Positions 45,389 through 51,067 of a stretch of 51,067 bases of DNA are shown here, in pieces. The number at the start of each line of letters is the position of its first letter. The first letter of the stretch is position 1. The notes under the pieces are model-generated. The model ran no database searches and had not been told where the DNA came from. It saw only the letters and a list, made by a program, of their open reading frames with translations. The position numbers were made by a program, and so were the translations under genes. Source of the DNA: Moraxella sp. (GTDB taxonomy: Bacteria > Pseudomonadota > Gammaproteobacteria > Pseudomonadales > Moraxellaceae); NCBI GenBank assembly GCA_030530785.1, contig JAUMUJ010000013.1:1-51067 (forward strand), written 5' to 3'.

Positions 45389-45412
45389 AAGCACAAGAGT
45401 GAACTTGTGCTT
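45389..45412 (-). terminator. Terminator of fabI
   Basis: Perfect 9-bp stem aagcacaag / cttgtgctt with a 6-base loop; on the minus strand it is followed by a T-rich tract and lies 17 bases after the fabI stop. Confidence 0.8.
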
Positions 45413-45428
45413 GTTGAGCTGGGCTGAT

Positions 45429-46250
45429 TTATTCTTCGTCATCAGCCATGCTCATGATTTGTTCGCTGATGGCAACGGTGTTAAAGCCTGCATCCACAAA
45501 CAAAATCTCACCCGTAATCCCGCTTGCCCAAGGCGACAGTAAGAACAAGCTGGCGTTACCAACTTCTTCTTGGCTGACGTTGCGTTGTAGGGGGGCAATC
45601 TTTTCGCTGACATCTAACATACGGCGAAACGATTTAATGCCACTGGCGGCAAGGGTGCGAATGGGGCCGGCACTGATGGCATTAACACGAATGCCGTCTT
45701 TGCCCAAAGAGCTTGCCAAATAGCGTACGGACGCTTCAAGGCTGGCTTTTGCCATGCCCATGACGTTGTAGTTGGGTAATACCGAAATGCTCCCTTCGTA
45801 GGTTAAGGTTAGTAGTGAGCCTTGTCGGGGGGCGAGTAGGTGTCTGCCTGCTTTGGCAAGTGCCACAAAGCTATAAGAGCTGATGTCGTGAGCGATGGCA
45901 GAACCTTCACGGGTGGTGGCATTGGTAAAATCGCCGTCCAACTGGTCAGCAGGAGCAAAGCCGATGGCGTGAACAATGCCGTTAATGCCTTTGTCATCGC
46001 CTTGACCCCACAGACGGTCAATCTCTTCAAAACACACACGAATGCTGTCATCGGACGCAACATCACACTCAATCACAGCGAGTGCATTAAAGGCTTCGGC
46101 GGCCATGTCTACTCGTTTTTTGATTTTGTCGTTGGGGTAGGTTAAGATAAGCTCCGCCCCTTCACGATGTAGGCTTTCGGCGATTGCCCAAGCGATGGAT
46201 AACTTGCTGGCAATGCCTGTTACAACAAAACGCTGACCTTTTAATAACAT
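45429..46250 (-). CDS. fabI: Enoyl-[acyl-carrier-protein] reductase (NADH), FabI
   Basis: FabI catalyses the last reduction in fatty acid elongation and is the triclosan target. The short-chain dehydrogenase pattern is complete: [18 protein letters not shown] for NADH binding, and the catalytic Tyr/Lys in [19 protein letters not shown]-like (here [19 protein letters not shown]). ATG 46250 (MLLKGQRFV) is chosen because AAAGG lies upstream; the TTG/ATG options further up add a spurious stretch. The length is 273 residues. It is divergent from folE. Confidence 0.95.
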   Translation of the reverse strand: MLLKGQRFVVTGIASKLSIAWAIAESLHREGAELILTYPNDKIKKRVDMAAEAFNALAVIECDVASDDSIRVCFEEIDRLWGQGDDKGINGIVHAIGFAPADQLDGDFTNATTREGSAIAHDISSYSFVALAKAGRHLLAPRQGSLLTLTYEGSISVLPNYNVMGMAKASLEASVRYLASSLGKDGIRVNAISAGPIRTLAASGIKSFRRMLDVSEKIAPLQRNVSQEEVGNASLFLLSPWASGITGEILFVDAGFNTVAISEQIMSMADDEE

Positions 46251-46457
46251 AATCACGAACCTTTTTTTAAAAAAATGTGCCAAATTATACCATGCTTTTT
46301 AAAATTTACCAAAAACTAAGAACATCTGTAAACGTATGCCCAAACTTGAACAAATTTTTAATCAGCTTGTTAAATTTTCATGAAAAATTGGGATTTTTTG
46401 CTTGCCAAACGCTGATTTTGGGTTAAGATATATTTCTTTTTAACAAAGAAATTTATC

Positions 46458-47063
46458 ATGGCAAACTCCCCGACATTAACCTCCTTTATTCCTGATGACG
46501 AAAAAATCGCCCAACATTATGCCCAAATCATAGAAGGCTGTGGCGAAAATCTAAACAGAGACGGGCTGATTGATACGCCCATGCGTGCGTCCAAAGCATT
46601 CAGTTATCTGACACAAGGCTATCATCAATGCCTAGATGTGGTGGCAAATGAAGCGGTGTTTGACAGTGATAACCCTGAACTTGTGCTGGTGCAAAATATT
46701 GAGTTTTATTCGTTGTGTGAGCATCATATTTTGCCATTTTTTGGGGTGGCTCATGTCGGCTATTTGCCTGATGGTAAGGTTTTGGGTTTATCCAAAGTCG
46801 CCCGCATTGTAGATATGTATGCTCGCCGATTACAAATCCAAGAAAATCTCACCAAACAAATCGCCACTGCCATTGCTGAGCTGACCGGCTGTCGAGGCGT
46901 GGCGGTGGTCATGGATGCAAGCCATATGTGCATGATGATGCGTGGCGTGAGCAAACAACAATCCACCACCCGCACGATGAGTACGCTGGGCGTGATGAGT
47001 GATGATGCCATCGCTCGTCAAGAGTTTTTAAGTGCCATTCCCAAAAGACAACCTGCATTTTAA
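46458..47063 (+). CDS. folE: GTP cyclohydrolase I, type IA
   Basis: FolE makes 7,8-dihydroneopterin triphosphate, the first step of folate synthesis. The zinc site is visible as Cys and His in [12 protein letters not shown] and Cys in [12 protein letters not shown]. Also conserved are [13 protein letters not shown] and the GTP-binding [20 protein letters not shown]. The 201-residue length is normal. It is followed after 21 bases by metZ. Its promoter region shares the 207-base space with fabI. Confidence 0.96.
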   Translation: MANSPTLTSFIPDDEKIAQHYAQIIEGCGENLNRDGLIDTPMRASKAFSYLTQGYHQCLDVVANEAVFDSDNPELVLVQNIEFYSLCEHHILPFFGVAHVGYLPDGKVLGLSKVARIVDMYARRLQIQENLTKQIATAIAELTGCRGVAVVMDASHMCMMMRGVSKQQSTTRTMSTLGVMSDDAIARQEFLSAIPKRQPAF

Positions 47064-47084
47064 GCAAACATGATAGGAAAAATT

Positions 47085-48320
47085 ATGACCATCTTAGACC
47101 CTAATTGGCAATCTGATGCCCTAGACCCCACTTTGGGATTTTTTGAAGAGACCTTAGCAATCCGTGGCGGTTATCATCGCACGGACGAAGGCGAGCATGG
47201 CGAGGCGATTTTTACCACCAGTAGCTATGTTTATAAGTCCGCCAAAGATGCAGCCGACCATTTTGATGGCACAAAAAAAGGCAATGTTTATAGTCGCCAT
47301 ACCAACCCCACCGTACGAGCCTTTGAAAGACGGCTTGCTCTACTAGAAGGGGGTGAACGCTGTGTCGCTACCGCCAGTGGCATGGGGGCGATTTTAACCA
47401 TGTGTTTGGCGTACCTAAAAGCGGGCGACCATTTGCTGTGTGCCAAGCAGTTGTTTGGTTCATCGGTGGCGTTGTTTGATACTTATTTTCGCTCATTTGG
47501 TGTGGAAGTTAGCTATGTGGATTGCTTTGATAATGATGCATGGCAAACCGCCATTCAGCCCAATACCCGAGTGCTGTACTGCGAAAGCCCGTCCAATCCC
47601 TTAGCCCAAATCGCCAATTTGCGATTTTTGGCAAATCTTGCCCATGATAATGGGGCTTTGCTCATCGTGGATAACTGCTTCGCCACACCCGCCATTCAAA
47701 AGCCGTTAGAGCTGGGGGCGGATGTGGTCATTCATTCTGCCAGTAAGTACATTGACGGGCAAGGGCGTGTGCTTGGTGGGGCGTTGGTCGGCTCTGATGA
47801 GCTAATGGAAAAGGCGTTTGGCGTGGTGCGTACGGGGGGTATTAGCCTGTCGCCCTTTAATGCGTGGGTGCTGTTAAAGGGGCTTGAAACCCTATCAATC
47901 CGCATGAAAGCCCATTGTGAAAATGCCAATAAGATTGCCGAATTTTTATCAAGCCACCCAAATGTACAAAAAGTGCATTTTTCAGGGCTACCCGCCCACC
48001 CAAGCCACGAGCTTGCCAAGTCGCAACATGCGCACTTGGACGTACAAGGCGGAGCATTTGGGGCGATTATCGGTTTTGAAGTGGCGGATAAGGATATGGC
48101 ATGGCACGTCATTGATAGCACACGGGTCATCAGCATTACCAATAACTTAGGCGATGCCAAATCCACCATTACTCACCCTGCCAGCACCACCCATTTTCGT
48201 ATGACACCCGAACAGCGTGCAGAAGCGGGCGTGAATGATGGGTTAATCCGTTTGTCGGTTGGGCTTGAAAATGCCCATGACATCATCAATGATTTAAAGC
48301 GTGGGCTTGATGGTCTATAA
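47085..48320 (+). CDS. metZ: O-succinylhomoserine sulfhydrylase
   Basis: MetZ is a PLP enzyme that forms homocysteine from O-succinylhomoserine and sulfide for methionine synthesis. The PLP lysine is in SASKYIDGQGRVLGG, a segment typical of MetZ rather than MetB or MetY. Other Cys/Met-metabolism family blocks (YSRHTNPTVRAFE, ESPSNPLAQI, VDNCFATP) are present. ATG 47085 (AGGAAA upstream) is used; ATG 47070 would add five residues. It is in an operon-like array with folE and argC. Confidence 0.93.
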   Translation: MTILDPNWQSDALDPTLGFFEETLAIRGGYHRTDEGEHGEAIFTTSSYVYKSAKDAADHFDGTKKGNVYSRHTNPTVRAFERRLALLEGGERCVATASGMGAILTMCLAYLKAGDHLLCAKQLFGSSVALFDTYFRSFGVEVSYVDCFDNDAWQTAIQPNTRVLYCESPSNPLAQIANLRFLANLAHDNGALLIVDNCFATPAIQKPLELGADVVIHSASKYIDGQGRVLGGALVGSDELMEKAFGVVRTGGISLSPFNAWVLLKGLETLSIRMKAHCENANKIAEFLSSHPNVQKVHFSGLPAHPSHELAKSQHAHLDVQGGAFGAIIGFEVADKDMAWHVIDSTRVISITNNLGDAKSTITHPASTTHFRMTPEQRAEAGVNDGLIRLSVGLENAHDIINDLKRGLDGL

Positions 48321-48349
48321 ATCTTAATTTTATATAAAAAGGAAAAAAT

Positions 48350-49432
48350 ATGCCAAAAATTAATGTTGCCATCATCGGCGGTACGGGTTATACAGGTGTT
48401 GAGCTGATTCGCTTATTATCACGCCACCCCCATGTTATCATCAGTCATCTGACTTCCCGCAGTGAAAAGGGGCGGGCGGTGAGTGAGATTTTCCCAAGCC
48501 TGCTTGGTGTGTGCGATGTCGTGTATAGCGACATGACGGACGATGTCATGGACGAGATTGGTAAGGCGTGCGATGTCGTGTTTTTTGCCACGCCACATGG
48601 GGTTGCCATGAATCACACGCCACGCCTTGTTGCACAGGGGGTTAAGGTCATTGATTTGGGGGCAGATTTTCGTTTGCAGGATTTGAGCGAATTTAAGAGA
48701 TGGTATGGCTTGGAGCATACTTGCCCTGATGTGGTGGCAGGGGCGGTGTATGGCTTGCCCGAGATTCACCGTGAAACCATTAAATCTGCTAAGGTCATCG
48801 CCAACCCCGGTTGTTATCCCACCACCGCCATTTTGGGGTTAAAACCTGTGATAGATGCCCAAAACATCTCAGATAACCCATTGATTTTTCACAACATCAT
48901 CATTGATGCCAAATCGGGCGTGTCAGGGGCAGGGCGGAGTGCCAAGATGAGTTTGTTATTTAGTGAGTTATCCGATAATTTTAGTGCCTATGGTGTGGTC
49001 TCTCATCGCCACAGTCCTGAGATAAATCAAGGCGTACATACGTTTTTGCGTTCTAAATTTAGCCAAAAAGTGCGTTTTGTTCCCCATCTTGTGCCGATGA
49101 TTCGGGGTATGTTTAGCACCATTCATCTTACCTTAACTGATGACGGAAAAGCATTAAACTGGCAAGATATTTTTGAAAAAACGTATCAAAATGAACCATT
49201 TGTGGACGTACTTGCCAAAGGAATGCTACCTGATACTCGCTCGGTGCGTGCGTCCAACCGCCTAAAAATCGCCGTTCATCAAGACGATGATGTCTTGACA
49301 GTTTTGGTTGTGCAAGATAATCTGGTCAAAGGGGCAAGCGGTCAAGCGGTACAAAACATGAATGTCTTGTGTGGCTTTGATGAGACGTGCGGATTGGGTG
49401 TGGAGTTTGGGGGCTGTGCGGTTGTGCCATAA
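48350..49432 (+). CDS. argC: N-acetyl-gamma-glutamyl-phosphate reductase
   Basis: ArgC reduces N-acetylglutamyl phosphate to the semialdehyde in arginine synthesis. It starts with an NADP-binding IGGTGYTGVELIRLL, carries the catalytic Cys in NPGCYPTTAILGL (about residue 153), and has the family pattern SGVSGAGRSAK. The length of 360 residues fits the long form. AAAAAGGA precedes the ATG. It ends at a perfect terminator. Confidence 0.96.
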   Translation: MPKINVAIIGGTGYTGVELIRLLSRHPHVIISHLTSRSEKGRAVSEIFPSLLGVCDVVYSDMTDDVMDEIGKACDVVFFATPHGVAMNHTPRLVAQGVKVIDLGADFRLQDLSEFKRWYGLEHTCPDVVAGAVYGLPEIHRETIKSAKVIANPGCYPTTAILGLKPVIDAQNISDNPLIFHNIIIDAKSGVSGAGRSAKMSLLFSELSDNFSAYGVVSHRHSPEINQGVHTFLRSKFSQKVRFVPHLVPMIRGMFSTIHLTLTDDGKALNWQDIFEKTYQNEPFVDVLAKGMLPDTRSVRASNRLKIAVHQDDDVLTVLVVQDNLVKGASGQAVQNMNVLCGFDETCGLGVEFGGCAVVP

Positions 49433-49448
49433 ATTTAGAATGATAAAT

Positions 49449-49474
49449 AAAAGACCAATGTTTGTTGGTCTTTT
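49449..49474. terminator. Bidirectional terminator after argC
   Basis: Perfect 10-bp stem aaaagaccaa / ttggtctttt with a 6-base loop and A/T tracts on both sides. Confidence 0.88.
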
Positions 49475-49481
49475 TTATTTT

Positions 49482-49842
49482 CTATTGTCTGGCACATTCC
49501 ATAGTAGCTTGTTGTATATTGAACGCAGAGCGTGCTGTGATTTTGTGCATATCTGTTGATGAAACGTATTCGGCAGGTAATAACATTTGACGTAAATCGG
49601 ATGGTTTTATCCATAATGCAGTCGCACGCATTTTGGGTGTTTGGGACGTGCTGAGATTGAAATTCGGCAACACACCGTCCAATATTTTGACTTTTAAAAA
49701 CTTGCCGTATCTCATTATCACTCATTTTGTCATAATAACGCACCATGTCATCTTTGGTGGGGACTTTTGGTTCGGAATTTGTGGTATTATCACAAGCGGT
49801 TAAGATAAATAGAGCCAAACTGCCACATAGAAATTTTTTCAT
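49482..49842 (-). pseudogene. Frameshifted small lipoprotein
   Basis: The N-terminal half begins at ATG 49842 behind AAGGA: MKKFLCGSLALFILTACD with a lipobox LTAC, then DKMSDNEIRQVFKSQN, CVAEFQSQ and ACDCIMDKTIR. In that frame the protein then turns into non-protein-like sequence and would run through the argC terminator to 49435. The other frame gives SDLRQMLLPAEYVSSTDMHK, then SAFNIQQATMECARQ, and stops at 49482, just before the terminator. So one indel near 49598-49610 has split a lipoprotein of about 120 residues with conserved cysteines. The function is unknown. Confidence 0.65.
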
Positions 49843-49853
49843 GTTAATCCTTA

Positions 49854-50165
49854 TCAAGAAAATAAATACATTAAGCCACGAATTGTCCCTACGGGTACAA
49901 ATAGCAGAAAATCGGCAACCGCCCAACCTATTTTACCATGTTGAAAATCCATATAAGTGGCGTAAATTGGCATGATAAGCCCCAAAAAGACTTGTGTCGC
50001 CATCATGATAAAAGCAATGATGTCTGCCGTTGTTTTCTTGGTATTGGTTTGAATAAGCGTAAAAATACATAAAAATATGCCTAAAAGAGTATTTTTAAAA
50101 ATAGGTCTGTTATGCCACAACTTCCTGTTGCCAAAATTGATGAATTGATTGGTAAACGCATTCAA
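49854..50165 (-). CDS. Small hydrophobic protein, start uncertain
   Basis: The frame has three hydrophobic segments: LLGIFLCIFTLI, then FIMMATQVFLGLIMPIYATY, then GWAVADFLLFVPVGTIRGLMYLF. The only ATG before them (50165) would overlap the XRE remnant on the other strand and adds polar residues; the tandem ATGs at 50006/50003 would drop the first helix. Its product could belong to the same decayed cluster as the lipoprotein, whose start it precedes by 12 bases. I do not recognise it. Confidence 0.4.
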   Translation of the reverse strand: MNAFTNQFINFGNRKLWHNRPIFKNTLLGIFLCIFTLIQTNTKKTTADIIAFIMMATQVFLGLIMPIYATYMDFQHGKIGWAVADFLLFVPVGTIRGLMYLFS

Positions 50166-50390
50166 ACAAAACGCAAAGAAATGGGCAAATTATCCGAAAA
50201 AATCAACATTTCTTAACAACAACTGTCTCGTTATGAGCGTGGTGCGAATAAAATTAACGTGGCTCATTTGGTGGAGATTGCCCACATTTTACAAACGCCA
50301 ATCAGCTACTTTTTTGCAGATTGTGTGCAGGGTGGGGTGTGTAATGATGATGAGTTAGACGGACATTGGCAAGCATTAAATTACGCCTAA
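50112..50390 (+). pseudogene. XRE-family helix-turn-helix regulator interrupted by a nonsense codon
   Basis: From ATG 50112 the frame reads MPQLPVAKIDELIGKRIQ, TKRKEMGKLSEKINIS, then TAA at 50214-50216, then QQLSRYERGANKINVAHLVE and IAHILQTPISYFFADC to a TAA at 50390. Restoring one codon (CAA to TAA would be one base change) gives ISQQQLSRYERG, the classical HTH recognition helix. The segment EMG-KLSEKIN also seems short by about four residues compared with usual XRE domains. With both defects it is not expected to bind DNA. Confidence 0.8.
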
Positions 50391-50431
50391 AAACGGGCGT
50401 TGGTGGATTTTTTGATGTTGTGTAACAATCC

Positions 50432-50459
50432 TTGAAAAAAGGTGCATTCACCCTAACAT
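50432..50459 (+). promoter_or_regulatory. Candidate copZ promoter with MerR-type dyad
   Basis: TTGAAA (50432) and TAACAT (50454) are separated by 16 bases and the spacer contains the dyad GGTG-catt-CACC. A palindrome between the two promoter boxes is the layout of CueR/MerR-activated promoters, although spacing and sequence differ from the classical CueR site. Confidence 0.35.
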
Positions 50460-50491
50460 AAGCCTTTACCATTTATTAAAAGGAAAATCCC

Positions 50492-50707
50492 ATGAGCATT
50501 GAAACTTTAACATTATCAGTGCTTGGCATGACGTGTGATGGCTGTGTTCAATCGGCACAAAACGCCATCAGCGAGGTGGCAGGCGTACAAAGCGTGGTGG
50601 TAGATTTGGCAAAAGAGCAAGCTACCATCAGCTATGATGATGCCCAAACTACCCCAGAGCAGTTGGCGAAAGTCGTAGAAGACGCAGGATTTAGCACCAC
50701 GCCATAA
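50492..50707 (+). CDS. copZ: Copper chaperone CopZ-like heavy-metal-associated protein
   Basis: This 71-residue single HMA domain has the Cu(I)-binding motif GMTCDGC at residues 12-18 and the usual beta-alpha-beta pattern ending in EDAGFST. It probably carries cytoplasmic copper to CopA, whose gene begins 198 bases downstream with its own HMA motif. It is separated from copA by a terminator, so expression can be independent. AAAGGA precedes the ATG. Confidence 0.9.
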   Translation: MSIETLTLSVLGMTCDGCVQSAQNAISEVAGVQSVVVDLAKEQATISYDDAQTTPEQLAKVVEDAGFSTTP

Positions 50708-50711
50708 ACCC

Positions 50712-50738
50712 AAAAGCCGAACGATGGTTCGGTTTTTA
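50712..50738 (+). terminator. Terminator of copZ
   Basis: Stem ccgaac / gttcgg with a GATG tetraloop, A tract before and T tract after. Confidence 0.82.
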
Positions 50739-50904
50739 TTTTAAATGGTATTTTGAAGACATATGGCGTTATCAAATCAAGATGCGTTTTAAAATTTGAA
50801 CGCGTAGGGGTGGACACCATTCGCCCAAGTATGTACACAGTATCATCGGGTAAATTGCTCAAAAATTAACGACATTGCAACAATTTTTTAACCTAAGAAA
50901 CCCC

Positions 50905-51067
50905 ATGTCAAACCAAATCCACACCCTAGCCATACAAGGCATGACTTGCCAAGCCTGTGCCACTCGCCTAGAAAAAGTGCTGAACAAAAAAGACAGCGTA
51001 CAGCGTGCCGAAGTGAATTTCGCCACCGAGACGCTGACCCTTTGCACTAACAGCGACACCAGTCATG
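50905..51067 (+). CDS. copA: Copper-translocating P-type ATPase CopA, N-terminus (3' cut by window edge)
   Basis: Only 54 codons are visible. They begin [20 protein letters not shown], an N-terminal HMA domain with the Cu(I) motif GMTCQAC, followed by [19 protein letters not shown], which is the first alpha-beta of that domain. This start and the adjacent copZ fit a P1B-type copper exporter; the ATPase domain lies beyond the window. The intergenic bases 50740-50904 before it show no gene. Confidence 0.75.
   Translation, partial: MSNQIHTLAIQGMTCQACATRLEKVLNKKDSVQRAEVNFATETLTLCTNSDTSH

Noticed and set aside
1-51067. CRISPR arrays, tRNA or rRNA genes, complete insertion sequences
   Set aside because: No spaced direct repeats, cloverleaf-like GGTTCGAATCC arms, or transposase frames were found by reading both strands.

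Overview
The window looks like a chromosomal segment of a Moraxella-type gammaproteobacterium (Moraxellaceae). That placement rests on recollection of gene content (a long-form GAPDH, TamA/TamB, HemP, a MutT-ThiE fusion, FabI, a release factor 2 gene with the classical +1 frameshift) and on moderate GC content. No rRNA, tRNA, CRISPR array or intact insertion sequence was seen. Most of the window is housekeeping DNA packed in short operons and bounded by clear hairpin terminators. Between the operons lie several decayed accessory genes, and these are the most interesting part.

Layout. 1-4451: an AT-richer type III restriction-modification locus (mod, cut by the window edge, then res). 4479-5477: a potassium-channel-like protein. 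5597-9047: cydDC, the thiol exporter needed for cytochrome bd assembly. 9044-10225: a scar with a leaderless lipoprotein-like fragment and the shattered 3' end of a chaperone-usher fimbrial usher. 10219-14282: a SitABCD/MntABCD-type manganese/iron ABC importer on the minus strand, with a small membrane-protein gene and a perfect hairpin between the binding protein and the ATPase, and a Fur-like palindrome upstream. 14443-16007: a DUF815 ATPase and a partner of unknown function. 16162-19640: two phosphate transporters (Na/Pi and Pit), the first with an in-frame TGA near its original start. 19698-21905: a HAD phosphatase, prfB with its programmed frameshift, and a small unknown. 22310-25807: hflX on the minus strand, divergent from a periplasmic FKBP isomerase, an unknown Cys-rich protein and folP. 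25836-28095: a secreted TPR-like protein and an LplT-like transporter. 28142-35789: tamA-tamB, where TamA carries a large insertion in its third POTRA domain.

35841-36008 is hemP, too short for routine ORF calling, behind a Fur-box-like promoter. It is followed by mutT-thiE, a small membrane protein and gap. 38966-40228 is a broken polymorphic toxin/immunity pair: a secreted CAE/CxxC deaminase-like toxin with a nonsense codon and a frameshift, then a SUKH-like immunity gene with a frameshift. After it come a small secreted protein, pncB, lipB with an EF-hand lipoprotein, ppa, a YoaK-family protein, fabI, folE, metZ and argC. The right end holds another decay patch (frameshifted lipoprotein, nonsense-interrupted XRE regulator), then copZ and the start of copA, a copper-handling pair.

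Themes. Metal homeostasis recurs (Mn/Fe import, heme uptake, copper export). Folate genes appear twice (folP, folE). The envelope machinery TamA/TamB is prominent. At least six genes are interrupted, mostly accessory or surface functions, which suggests recent gene loss in a host-adapted lineage, or possibly consensus errors that reads could test.
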